A stretch of 64,000 bases of DNA. Source: Gnetum montanum. Its lineage: Eukaryota > Streptophyta > Gnetopsida > Gnetales > Gnetaceae. Location: assembly GCA_015680685.1 (NCBI GenBank), contig MNCI01007639.1, positions 764,978 to 828,977 of the forward strand, in the 5' to 3' direction. Shown here one piece after another: positions 44,006 to 56,179 of this stretch. Positions within the stretch are counted from its first letter, which is position 1, and each line of letters starts with the position of its first letter. The notes beneath the pieces were generated by a model. The model made no database searches, had not been told where the DNA came from, and saw nothing but the letters and a program-made list of their open reading frames with translations. A program made the translations under genes and the position numbers.

Positions 44006-46791
44006 TCATGTAGTTCCTAGTGGCAGTTGCTCCTCCATAGGTGCTTTCCCCTTGTCTTGTGTTCCAGGTCTTGGGGCTTGATGGTGTTGAAGTATGGCCT
44101 AGAGTTTCTCCTCTTCAGTTTGGAGATCTTGTGCTGTCCATGCTAATGTTCTGATGTTTGATGGAGTCGGCAATTCCCATGAGCAGGGTAGTTGCAGAAA
44201 CATTTGATTTTCCTTGACATACTAGGCCACAAATACCCATCATTCCTCCTCGTAGGCTCTGGCTTTGTCTCTATACTCTTGAAAATCCACAAGCTGTCAA
44301 GCCAAATCTGTTGCGATACCTTTTTGTCCTTGATAGCTTACCTTCACCACCTCAAGTTCAAAATTTGCAGTCTCCAGTTTCTGCAATATCTTCTTGCGTT
44401 CTGAAAATTCTATTTCATATTTGATGTAGGTGGTAGCTACCTATTGCTCGAGCTATGTTCTCAGGCACCCTACTATTAACATGGCAAGGTTGGCATACCA
44501 CAAGTTTGTCAACTCCATGTATTCTATCAAATCCTGAATCTGCAGGTCCTGATTCTTAACTTCTGCCTAGTGGACTAAGGCATATGTGTCCAATATGGCC
44601 CGCCAGTCAGTGTGTTGAGCACTAATAGCATTGATGTGGGCCTTGGCCATATGGATCTCCTTCTCAAGGATCCATTTGTACATCCCCACCTAGTCATGAA
44701 AGTGCGCCTTTAGCTTTTCATGCTATTTAGCCTCATTTTTCCATGCGCTTATTTTGATAGCTATATTTTGATGGATTGCACGTACCTCCTCCATTAAGAG
44801 GGTTTGATTCTCCCTAGCAAAATGGCTCATGTCTTGTTTGACCTAGATGAATTGTTCTCGCAACTGATGGAAATGCTCTTCAAGAACATTCTTTTGCTTC
44901 TCCACAGAGGTCAACCGAAGGTTGTCGACAACAAGCTACTTTTTTTCTTCCTATAAGGCTTTGAGTGCTTGATATGCACATGAGTTTGCACCTATGTTGC
45001 AGAGGCATCCCAAACAGCCTTCTCTTTTTCTTTTGTCACCTTCTTATTCTCCGTTAAGGGTTTGGTTAGTTGCTCAATTTTGAAATTGTCCAGCTAGTCT
45101 GCAGGAACAAATTGTGAAGGGTCTCGCTGCACTGCTTGTAGGGCCACAAGCTTTTCTTGTAATTTCTACACCTATGCTTTAGCATGCTCGGCCCTCACTT
45201 CTATTAAGATTAGCTTCCCCTTAGTGGAAATGAGGTCTGATTGAATTGTTGTAACATCTTGAGGGATGTCAAATAGAGATGTCATTATTTTTCCTGTTTG
45301 TAGCAATCAATCAAGCGCATCCTCATGTTCCGCAGGAGTCATTGAGGTTCTGGTCAAATTTTGAGCATCCTGTGCTCCCATGAGATCTATCGGTGGTACA
45401 ATAGGTACATTGAACGATTCTTTAATGTGGTTTACAACCACTTCTGCTACTCCCGCTACATCCTGGTGTTGCATGAAAACCACTGTGGCCCCTTCACTAG
45501 TTTCTAATTGCACTTGGAAAGATGCAGTGTTTCCCAAGATCTGTTGTGACCAAATACTTTTCCCTCCTCCTGTATGGATGGACACTTCATCCCTTGCATG
45601 AGCCAAAGAAACCGTGGGCTTTATGACATCGTCAATGATGCGAAAGAGATTTGCATCATCACAACTTCCCCAGCTGACCGTCTCAACGATGGCTCTGAGA
45701 TGGCTCATCAATGGTCTATAATCTTGCGGTAGCTGTGGTTGATCCTAGCCCATGCTAGGCCCTCTTTCCTATTGTTGGCTAGGTCCTGTACTTGGAAATT
45801 GGCTGGGTCCTGCAAGTTGAGTTGCAGTTGGTTCAGCCATTTTTTCTTCTTCTTGTTTTGGTCCCAACGTCTCACCAATGATTTTCCTTATGGCTGGTGG
45901 CTTTAAAAATTCAGCATATGAAGCATTTTTGGCTTTTAAGAGGATATCATTAGTGTATCCCCTAATACCAGCACATCGGCATAGCTTCCTGATAAGGTAA
46001 GGGAAGGGCAATGCCATCTTCCCTATCTTCTGTTCCTCAAACCACCTTAGGATCTCCGTAAGGTATAGATGAGGCAAGTTAGTATTAACCTTCCCCATCA
46101 GCACTGCACAACCTCTTGCCACATATGTTGAAATCCTTTTTAGGCCCTTCGTGCGGAAGAGGTGATACGTTCCAATTTTAAAATAGATCCTCTCTTCCGT
46201 CAACTCTCCAAATGTCTTATCCCTGCCATATGCCCTTTCCAACCAAACTCGTCGCACATCAGGGTCTGAATGGGTAGACAATTGAGCAACCTTGGGCCAT
46301 GTATTTGAAAGGTTTAATACTTCCAAAATGGCCTATGCAGAGAAATCTATTATCACATCACAAATATTAATGGTGGTGCCTTGTTCTCTGTTGTGCCAAA
46401 ATTGATACATCTCCCCTAGGTAACAAGCACTACTTTCAGAGAGGGTAGGCCATAAGGGAGATCCTTTGAGGTGATCCCTAATAGCCTCTAGAGTGAACTC
46501 TACAAAATATTCAAAATTTAATTCCACAATCACCGCAGTGACTGTGGACCTTTTGTGGATATCCTGAACACAATCCTGGGGCAACGTGAGATGTTGTCCT
46601 TATTCAGGCGCTGCAGTAGCTCCTCCTTTTGTCTGGCTAGAGTATACAATAGGAGGGTCCTCTTGATAAATGCTAAATGATTATTCCTACTGCTTTACAT
46701 GTTGCCCAGTAGGGACTTGTTATTCACCTCTCCTAGGTCATTTACTTCCACCTTGAGTGGGACCTTCCTATTGTCCACGTTTTGAGGCCAT
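44006..46791 (-). pseudogene. R8 passenger ORF, about 930 codons, coiled-coil-rich, product unknown
   Basis: The frame opens at an ATG (46791-46789) and can be followed to a TGA at 44006-44008, with one frameshift near 44960. Premature stops (many TAG, some TAA/TGA) are nearly all one C-to-T change from CAG, CAA or CGA. The N-terminal half looks globular (VWLERAYGRDKTFGELTEER, YLIRKLCRCAGIRGYTN, KPPAIRKIIGETLG). From about 45300 down it is rich in heptad-like K/E/Q/L runs (LEEHFHQLREQF, ERKKILQKLETANFELEVV), so long coiled coils are likely. No signal peptide or membrane segment seen, which argues against an Env-like protein. It follows gag on the same strand. I do not recognise it. R2, R7 and R9 lack it. 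Confidence 0.65.
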
Positions 46792-48690
46792 CTACAATCA
46801 CACAGGGCCAAGCGTTAGTATGATTTTTTCTAAATTTAAGTTATACCTTATTGCTTGCCTTAATTAATTAATTTTTTTATCTCCATGTGATGTTTCCCGA
46901 AAGATTATAATAGTGGGTCCTTTTTAGTTAGGTGGTTTCCAATTTTAGTTTCCTGATGTATCTAAGGGGATGAAACTATTTTCGGCATAATTATTCTAAA
47001 TGTTATAGCTAATTACCCCTGATAATGTCCTTTGGGTGATGATAAATTCCAAAAAATTTAGGTGCTATTCGGCAGGTGTCCCTCCCCCATGACTAAGCTG
47101 AACACTCCATGTTCAAGCAGGCTCAGACAAAATTAAAATTGAAGTACCAACGAGCGAGTTATGGATATGAAAGCAAAGGTCACATAATCGCAAGTCGTAG
47201 AGAAAAATTCAAAAAATTCCCCTGCATGAATTGTGAAAAATGATGTTAAGTGTTGCAGGGGGATCACCTATATATAGGTTATAGGGACGTGATATCGTAG
47301 CCTAACGATGTTTAGGCCCGAGAGAAAATATGAAATTTTTAGGGCTTTTTAGAAATTAATAATGAAAATTAAGGACATGTGGTAGGTGTTTAAGGATTAT
47401 AAGGTAATTTAACTTGTGTCGAAGGCACGAATAATGATATGTGTGTGGAATTGATCAATAAGGCCTCAGGTGGTAAGTGAGAGAAAAAGGCAATGCAATG
47501 GTTCATAGGAACGTTGAAATTCAGAGCGATAGTAATAAGGGAAAGAAAATCATTGGAAATATGCTAAGGGTAATAAATGGTGTGTGGAAGATGGGTTATG
47601 AGTGCAAATTACAAAAATCATGCAAGTGGGTCCTCCCCAAAGTAGGTTCCAACCTTTAATGCCCTTGCGTAACCATACTTAAAAGTGTCCGTGGGCACTC
47701 GAAGGGTTAAATGTAATTCACACTGGTTCCACAAAACACACACATGTAAATATCACCAGAATGAGGTAAGAATTCTATGTTACACATGACATGAGCTACA
47801 ATTACACGAACAGTGAGATGAGATGAACTATAGAAGGGATTGTAGATATTGGGACATGAGGTAATTGACCCAGGCCATAATGAATCCTACGTGTAAAGCA
47901 TGATTAATGTGTCATTAACCCATCGTTCCAAGATCAGGACCAAGTCCATTCCTCTAATCAGTGACACCACATTGTTTCATCCCATGATGAGTGACTATGA
48001 GAGTACCAAAACAACCAGGCGTACAATCACTTGGCATTTTTTTCAAGGGATGAGTGATTTTTGTTTTTTGGCACTTCCTTTGTGTTTTTTTCTCTTTCTT
48101 CTTCTTTTTTTTCGATTGCTGAATCCATAGAAGCCACCAACCTTCAGGCATGGGTGCATGTCTTTCTAGTGGGACCCCTTAGAACAACATTGGATTTTTG
48201 AGTGCCCTTTTGATTACTCTTACTCTCATTTTTTTAGATCTATAAGGATCCTAGTACAACCATGTTGCATGATAACTCCCACAGACATCACCAAAGAAAA
48301 TCCTCAAGTCCCCTTGATGTCACACCCTAATCATTCCCTCTTGGTCCATCCTTCTTCATTCTGAGTACAATGAACACAAAATTAATTTTAAGTTTTAAAA
48401 AATGTCAAGAATATCATTGTACCCTTGATCAGAACCTCTTATTTGTAGAATGGATGAGTGGGTGTAATGGGCTCACTATCCAAATAATTGATCATTCAAG
48501 ACTTGATAACATAGAACACACCTCAATCAACGAGCCACATGAGTGTTTTATTTGTAGACAAGATTACTTATAAAAATTTAAAAAGACAAAAAGACAAAGA
48601 GATAAAACAAGAAATTAAAAAATGAAAAACTAGAAAACAAAAAGTTGTAAAATTGAAGAAAATGAACAAGTGGTTATTAATCTTGCTTGT
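46792..48690. other. R8 spacer between gag and the long ORF
   Basis: No gene seen. It contains a PPT-like AGTCATGGGGGAGG box on the minus strand at 47082-47096. Parts (47620-48120) align with R7 at about 52140-52540 and R9 at about 53370-53700. ORFs here are short and AT-rich. Confidence 0.4.
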
Positions 48691-50691
48691 TACTAGAATG
48701 GGGGATATCCCCCATAACTAAACAGTTGAGCATGGCAAGGATTAACAAATGAAAGTTGAAGATCCTTGCATGTTGAAAATATTGGAACTTGATCATACTT
48801 ACCTCTTTGGGGTTCACACACTTGATTGTAGTAAGCGTAGTGGGGCAATTTATAAGATGTGGTTCCCTAGTAAAGAGTTGACCTACTGTGATATTTGTGA
48901 CCATACGATGGTATGCAAGGATCGGGGTGTTACCCTCCATGGCTATGTTCATTGCGTTGTATGGCTGTTGGAGTGTTAATTGGTGGCCCTAATGAAGTAA
49001 CATGAGGTGTTGGGTTCGAAGATAAGGGTGCACCACAATGTTGAACTTGTGCCAAGTTGGAGGGTGCAGTGGCCTTGGAATTGTGTTGTTCCTTCTTAGG
49101 GTCAGGTCTAAAGAAGGGGCACCTTTGATGTTGCTGAGGTCTCTCACTGCTATTGGCAATAGTAGCACAAGTAACGTTCGGGGGTTGTTTCTATGGTGCA
49201 GATACCTTAGGAACAATTGGTGGCGATACAGAAGGAGGGAAAGGATGAGAATGTTGAAAATTAGGAGAAGTGTAAGGTGCACAAGGTGGTGGTTGTGTTG
49301 AGGACATGGGCTGATAGTATTGAGGAGAATGATAATGCGGCAAGATAGACTATGTTGGCCCAATTGGAGAAATAGGGTATTGGACTAGATAAGCATTTGG
49401 ATTCGGATGATATGAAGGGTGTCTCTAGTTTAGGGATGGCTTCCCCCATGACTGGGATTATTTCCACTATGATCGAACACAGTATCTCTGTACAAATTCT
49501 GTATGTAACATGCTTCCCCAATGCTCATATAAATGTAACAAGATCGGGCATTATCCCTTGGGGTGATCGTATAGGAAAATGTTGCATTCATACATGTGAT
49601 TGGCATTTGAGCTCTTATTTTCATTATTCCTTCTTTCCAATTATTTAATGATACTTTGTCCTACTTCTCGAGTTTTCAAAACTCTATCTCTAATGATATC
49701 GATATATTCTCCACACTTTTTATGCGTCCATTCCAACATCTTATTAATCTTTGCCTTGATTTCATCTAATGATTGTTGTACTAGCAAAGATGATTCTTCC
49801 ATCTTGAGATTAGTTGATTTCTTCTTTTTGTGATTATGGACCTTTGTTAAATTGAGATTTTGGTCCTGTTTATGTTTTTCAACACTCTCCCATCTAACCA
49901 TTTCTCCTTCTTCTTTTGCTACCTGCTTAATAAGCTCTTGGACTTAATGGGTTTGTAGTTCGTATAGTTGACCTTGGGCATACATCCCTAGAGTTTCTCT
50001 TGTTTCATCACAAAGCCCATCAATGATATGGTATATTAGCCTTTCCTTGGAGAACTTATGGCCTAGACAGTTGTTTAACAATGCATAATATCTTTCTAAG
50101 GCCATGTCCAAGGGTTCATGTTGTGCTTGTTTCCACTCTTGGATTTGTTTCCTCAAGGCTAACACTCTTGCGTAGGTTTGATATCTTTCATTAAATAGTT
50201 CTACCATTGTTGGCCAATGTCATATTGAACTTGGTTTTAACGATCTATACCATACTTTTTCTTGGACAACGAGTGTCATAGGGAAGAGCTTGAGTTTTTG
50301 CCAACCGTTATCAATGTTGTTCCATGCACATGCATCATAGAAGGCTTGTAAATGTTGATGTGGATCTAAGTCATAGCCTCCTGAAAAATTGGCAAAGTTG
50401 TTTAAATTGAGCTTGGGTAGGCAGCTCTCTTTACGATGCCTATGGGAGATTCGAACAGCCTCTTGTATGTGCGTTAGGCTTGTAGTGGCTAGTAGGGGTT
50501 CATCGTCATCTTGTAAGTTATGCTTCTATGCGTTGGGAAGATGTTGCCTTTGTTTATGTCTATAAGAAACCCCCACCTTGGGTTGCGTGCTCCCATCTTC
50601 ATTGTCATATAGTTCATTGGTTCTCCAATGAACTTCCTCACTAGGTTGTGCAATCTTCATTGTCATTATCGTAATCTTGTAGGAGAGGCAT
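48691..50691 (-). pseudogene. gag: R8 gag
   Basis: Starts near an ATG at 50691. The core at 50207-49944 reads MVELFNERYQTYARVLALR, then MALERYYALLNNCLGH and GLCDETRETLGMYAQGQLYE, close to R2 and R9. The C...YDHPKG.C motif is at 49548-49586, followed by a Pro/His-rich C-terminal part that ends near MGDIPHS at about 48695-48714. Frames shift several times. No protease follows. Confidence 0.72.
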
Positions 50692-50817
50692 GGTTGTGCA
50701 ATTGTGTGTGAATTTATATGTGACTTTTTATAACTACTATTTTTTTTCTAAAAGATATATCATTAATTGCTATACATCGACCGTATATGATATAACTAAT
50801 CTAGATAACTAGCATCA

Positions 50818-50835
50818 TCCCCAGCAACGGTGCCA
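50818..50835 (-). other. R8 primer-binding site (tRNA-Asp type)
   Basis: TGGCACCGTTGCTGGGGA on minus, one base from the LTR, two transitions from the tRNA-Asp complement. Confidence 0.8.
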
Positions 50836-50836
50836 A

Positions 50837-51625
50837 TGATGAGTGATGAGGTACCCCTACACTCAACCATACGAATACAAGCGTTACATGCGCGATTCGG
50901 TCAAACTCTGTAGACGGACTAGTTGTGGCATCTAGACAGTTAGCCTTATGTCATAGTTTGTTGTCTTCCCATCTGGACTAGTGTTAACTTTGTCACATAT
51001 GGTTTAGTCTAGAATGAGGTGTATGATGTGTTCTATGCTAATGCTACTCTTGAAGGCAATGGAAGATAATATTAACTAAGCTAAGCTAAGAGAGAAGGGT
51101 GATAGAGAATCTAAGCTAGCCTTAGTGCAATGAGCATCTGTTCCTTGACCATCCATACACATCTTGGACTTCATGCATGACTACCACTAGGATTACCAAG
51201 CGTAGATCCTAGGTACACTACTAGGTTACCAAGTAGTCACACTTAAATGCTCGTAATCAAGTCGTACTCATTATGCATTTAACAAGAGTTTAGGGCAAGA
51301 AGGTATTAACTAAGAAAGAATTAAATAATAATTAAATAAATAATTAAGCTAATTGAATGCTGCAATGATGAAGTAATCTCAATCTTTATTTCCATTCATG
51401 TGTGTGTCCAAGTACGTCACACTCAAATAAGGATGCACTACAATTACAATCACCACACTGCGGGTATACACTGGGAGGAAAAAGGGTTGAGAGGAAAAAT
51501 GAAACTAAAATCAAAACTAACTCTAAAACTACTGATCAAAAACTTTCTATCAGAACTATCTACCTCTTATTTATAGATGAGGAGACAGGCTGTGATATCA
51601 TGGTTGACTAAATGGCAACTCATCA
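50837..51625 (-). repeat. R8 5' LTR, 789 bp
   Basis: TGATGAGTGATGAGG ... GCAACTCATCA. TATA (minus CTATAAATAAGAGG) is near 51568-51581. It pairs with 43009-43825. Confidence 0.9.
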
Positions 51626-51630
51626 CCCTA

Positions 51631-52540
51631 GATAAAATTGACATCCAATGCCTCTTGGCAATTGAAGAGCAAGAGAGAAGATCCCATGATCATGAATGGT
51701 CCTCATCGTGTGGTACTACCACATCATTCTTGCTGAAGATAATCCCACTTCTAGTCCATGCTTCCCATTACAATCACAACAAAATTGTGAATTAGTATTC
51801 CATAAGTAACATAGAGCTAGTAAATACCTTGTCCTGTTGATGGTTAAACTTGTCTAGGTTATGATTGTGGTGGATTGATTCCTTTAGGAGTGTTAGCAGG
51901 AAGGCTGAAAAATAGGGTAAAATAGATAAGCAGTTCATTAAATTTGAAAAAGTTCTATACAAGAAAATATTTGAAGAGGCTGTAAGAATTCACAACAATG
52001 AATAGGAAAGTTCATCAAAAATAGGTTGTTAAGATGTTCACAATTGGATGTCATTGATGAGGTAAACAAAATAATTTGATTGTAAGAGAGTCTAAGGGTA
52101 AATAACTTAACTAATCCAACCAAAGGAAATACAAGTTGATCCTCCCCAAAGTAGGCATAGGCCTTTTATGCCCTTGCATAACTTCAAACTAAAGAGTCCA
52201 TGGGCTTCATGGATAGATTAATAATTATGAAAGGTTAAGTACAAAAACCCCAGAAGAAACTACCTAAGAATTCTGACACATTAAACCAGGGCATCAAATA
52301 AGAACATGAAACTGACAGTGAGGTGAGACATGGAAAGCATAGATGGATGAGAGAGAGAGGAATGGAGTTCCTGATAAAGATCACATGAAGTCCCTTGTGA
52401 ATTTTATGGTTAAAGACTTGATAGGATCCATCATTACTCTAGACCAAAACCAACCATGTTCAGTGACTTCACATTGTCATTCTAAGACTAGTCCATTTCC
52501 TTGGGATACAAGAGTGCTCTCACAAAACAACCACCATTAC
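51631..52540 (-). other. R7 internal fragment between R8 and R9
   Basis: Collinear with the R8 spacer (about 47450-48020). No ORF of note. It continues at 57136 after removal of R9 and at 43003 after removal of R8. Confidence 0.6.
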
Positions 52541-52545
52541 TTATT

Positions 52546-53361
52546 TGATGAGTGGCAAGGTACCCCTACACTCAACCATACGAATACAAGCATTACGCAC
52601 GATTTGGTCAAACTCCGCAGATGGGCTAGTTGTGGTGTCTAGATAGTTACACATTGATCCTAGTTCACTGTCTTCCCACTTGGACTAGTATTTGCTTTGT
52701 CATGTATGGTTTAGTCCAGAGTGAGGTGTATGCTGTGGTCCTAAACTAATGCTACTCTAGAGGCAATGGAAAATAAATTTGATTAAGCTAATGAGTAATA
52801 CGGGAAGAGAATCTTAGCTAGCCTAAGTGTGATGAGCATCCATCCTTAATCATCTATACACATCTTGGACCTTGTGTACTAATTCTGGGATTACTAAGTG
52901 CATGTTACTTAAGCACTTCTAAATACGCTACTGGAATACCAAGTAGTCACACTTAAATGCTCATGATTAAGTCATACTCATTCTAAATTTAATAACAGGG
53001 ATAGTAAAGGAAGGTAAAGAAATATTAATTAAGAAAGCAATAAATAATAATAACAATTAAGTAATTAAAACTAAGTGAATACTTCAATGATGAAGTAATC
53101 TCAATCTTTATTGCCAATCATGTGGGTATCCAAGTACATCACACTCGAATAAAGGTTCCATACAATTATAATCATCACATTGTAGGCATGCACTGGGGAA
53201 AGAGTTGAGATAAACTAAAAAATGAACAAAAAGACTCTACTTCTATACTTACTAACTCTCCCCTTCCTGTGCACCCAAATGTGTATTTATCAGCTTAAAT
53301 AGGAATCATGATATCATGTATCCAATATCGTTATCCAGGCTGCAATATCACATACTTGATA
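52546..53361 (-). repeat. R9 3' LTR, truncated
   Basis: Aligns with 56180 to about 57000. The right edge ends at GATATC next to CATGGATGCC. Confidence 0.75.
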
Positions 53362-53899
53362 TCCATGGATGCCTTTTCTTTATCCTTTCCAATAGTGAAT
53401 CAAAGAAGCTACCAACCTTTAGGCATGGGTGCATGTCTTTCCAGTGGGACCCCCATAATAGCATTGAGTTTCTATTGAGTTCCTTTATTACTCTTACTCC
53501 CATTTTTTGTTAGATCTACAAGGATCTTAGTACAACCAGGCTACATGATAGCACCTATAGATGTCACCAAAAATAATCCACAAGTCTCCTTGATGTCACA
53601 CCCTGGCCATTCCTTCTTAGTCCATCATTCTTTGCTCTCGGCATAATGAGCACAAAATTACTTTTAAGTTTTCATGTTGACAAGAATATCATCTTACCCA
53701 GAGTAGAACCTCTTATTAATAGAATGGAAGGGTGGAGGTTGTGGGCTCACTATCCAAATTATTAGTCACTTGTGACTCGATAACATAGAAAAATCCCTCA
53801 ACTGACTGGTTACATGAGTGTTTTATTCACAGATGAGATTACACACAAAAAGATAAAATAATAAATTAGAAATGAAAAACTGGAAAAAAAAATTGTAAA

Positions 53900-56046
53900 A
53901 TCAAAGAAAAAGGAAAACATTTATTAATTCTACTTGTTAGAATGGGGGATGTCCCCCATGATTGAACCTTTGATCATGATGAGAACTAATAAATGGAAAG
54001 TGTGGATCCATGTTGGAAATGTTGGGGATCAATCATATCCAAACCACCAGGTATCTTTTGAGGTGGTGGTAGGAATATATCCAAATTGAGGTTCACACAC
54101 TTGATTGTAGTAGGCATATTGGGAAAGATTATAAGATGTGGTCAGGTAATAAGGAGCTAACCCACTATCTCACCCATGACCGTAAGATGGTATGCAAGAA
54201 TCAATATGTCTCCCTACATGGTTATATTTATTGGGTTGCATGCTAGTTAGAGTATTGATTAGTGGCCCTGAGAAGGTAATAGGAGGCATTGTGTTTGAGG
54301 AGGTAGATGCATCACAGTGCTAGACTTGTGCTGGGTTGGAGGATGCAGTGGTTTCAGAAGCGTGTTTTCTCTTTTTTTGGCCGTGCCTAAAGAAAGGATA
54401 CTTTCAACATTGTGGAGGGCCTCCACTACTGTTGATCATAGTAACACAAGTAATGTTCATGGGTCGTTGTTGTGGTGAAAAACCTGCTGGTGCTATTAGT
54501 GGTGACGTAGAAGGAGGTGAAGGGTGAGGATATTGAGGATGAGAAGAAGTGCAAGGAATATGAGGTGGTGATCTTGTAGAAAAGGACATGGGTTGATAGT
54601 ACTTAGGAGAATGATAATAACATGGTGGGATAGAGGATGTTGACCTAGTTGGGGAAATAGGATGTTGAACCTAATAAGCACTTGGGTTTGGATGATATGA
54701 AGGGTGTAACCAATTTGAGGGTGGCCTCCCCCACGACTGGGATTTTTGCCACTGTGATTGAACATGGTATTTTTGTATGAACTTTGGATGTAACATTCCT
54801 TCCCAATGATCATGTAAATGTGACAATATTGGGCATTGACCTTTGGGATGATTGTATAGGCAAATGCTACATTAATACATATGATTAGTAGTTGAGTTCT
54901 TATCCTTATCCCCTTCAACCCTTCTTTCTAATTTTCTAGTGTTGTTCTATCCTATTTCTTCATTCGTCATGGTTCTACCTCTAATAGTGTTGGCATATTC
55001 TTCGCATTTTTCATGTACCCATTCTATCATATTATTGATTTTTGCCTTAATTTCATCTAGTGATCGTAATATTGACAAAGATGATTCCACCTCCTTGAGG
55101 TGAGTTGATTTCTCCTCTTCATGATCATGGACCTTTGCTAATTTGAGATTTTGGTCCTATTGAAAGCTTTTAACATTCTCCCATTTAGCCATTTCTCCTT
55201 CTTCTTTTGTTACTTTCTTAATAAGCTCCTGGAATTGGTGGGTTTGTAGCTCATATAGTTAACCTTAGGCATACATCCCTAAGGTCTCCCTTGTTTTATT
55301 ACAGAGCCCATCCATGATGTGGTACATTTGCTTTTCCTCAGAGAATTCATGGCCTGGGCATTTGTTTAACAAAGAGTAATATCTTTCTAAGGCCATGTCC
55401 AAGGGTTCATGTTGCTCTTGTNCCCTGGGCATTTGTTTAACAAAGAGTAATATCTTTCTAAGGCCATGTCCAAGGGTTCATGTTGCTCTTGTTTCCACTC
55501 TTGGATTTGTCTCCTCAAGGCTAACACTCTTGTATAAGTTTGATATCTTTTATTGAAGAGTTCTACCATTGTTAGCCAACATTGAATTGATTTTGGTCTT
55601 AAGGACCTATACCATACTTTTTCTTGGCCAACGAGTATCAAAGGAAAGAGCTTAAGTTTTTGCCATCCATTATCAATATTGTTCCATACACAAGCATTAT
55701 GGAAGGCTTGTAAATGATGTTGTGGATCTAAATCCTAGCCTCCTGAAAACTTAGGAAAGTTGTTTAAATCAAGCCTGGGTAGACGGCTTTCCTTACAATG
55801 CCTGCAGGATATTTGAACAGTCTCTTGTATATGCATTAGGCTCTTAGTGGCCAGCAGGGGTTTATCATCACTAGGTACATTATGAATTTGTGAGTTGGAA
55901 TGATGTTGTATTTATTTATGTACATAGGAGACCCCTGCATCAAATTGAGTACTCCAAACTTCATCTTCATCATCATATAATTTGTTGGTTCTCCAATGAA
56001 TTACCTTACTAGTTGTTGCATTATCATAGTCTTGTGAGAGAGACAT
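53900..56046 (-). pseudogene. gag: R9 gag, best preserved of its group
   Basis: ATG at 56046-56044 (MSLSQDYDNATT). One frame carries most of the protein. Core: LKLFPLILVGQEKVWYRSL and MALERYYSLLNKCPGHEF. Motif CSICLYNHPKGQC at 54833-54871, a CX2CX3HX4C pattern one residue short of a standard zinc knuckle. The C-terminal region is rich in Pro, His, Ser and Tyr and ends near MGDIPHSN (about 53940-53965). A 69-bp duplication around the N at 55422 is probably an assembly artefact. No protease or pol. Confidence 0.75.
55353..55492. repeat. 69-bp exact duplication around a single N (probable assembly join)
   Basis: 55353-55421 and 55424-55492 are identical; N at 55422. Confidence 0.85.
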
Positions 56047-56160
56047 TGTTGCAAATTATGTCTAACTTACTTAAAATCAAGTTCTTTTCTAAGATATATA
56101 TCGTGAATACTTTGTTTCAGTGATCTTGTATGATATAACTAATCTAATTAACTAGCACTA

Positions 56161-56178
56161 TCCTTGGCAATAGTGCCA
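56161..56178 (-). other. R9 primer-binding site
   Basis: TGGCACTATTGCCAAGGA on minus, one base from the LTR. Confidence 0.75.
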
Positions 56179-56179
56179 A

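Larger units (their letters stand above)
43009..51625 (-). mobile_element. R8: complete pol-less retrotransposon with TSD CCCTA
   Basis: Total 8617 bp, flanked by CCCTA at 43004-43008 and 51626-51630. LTRs are 817 bp (3') and 789 bp (5'). It contains a tRNA-Asp primer site, a decayed gag, a spacer, and then a long ORF where pol would stand. No protease, RT or integrase seen. It is inserted in the internal region of R7. Confidence 0.92.

Noticed and set aside
44006-46791. Envelope-like gene as in Athila elements
   Set aside because: No signal peptide or transmembrane segment; coiled coil dominates.
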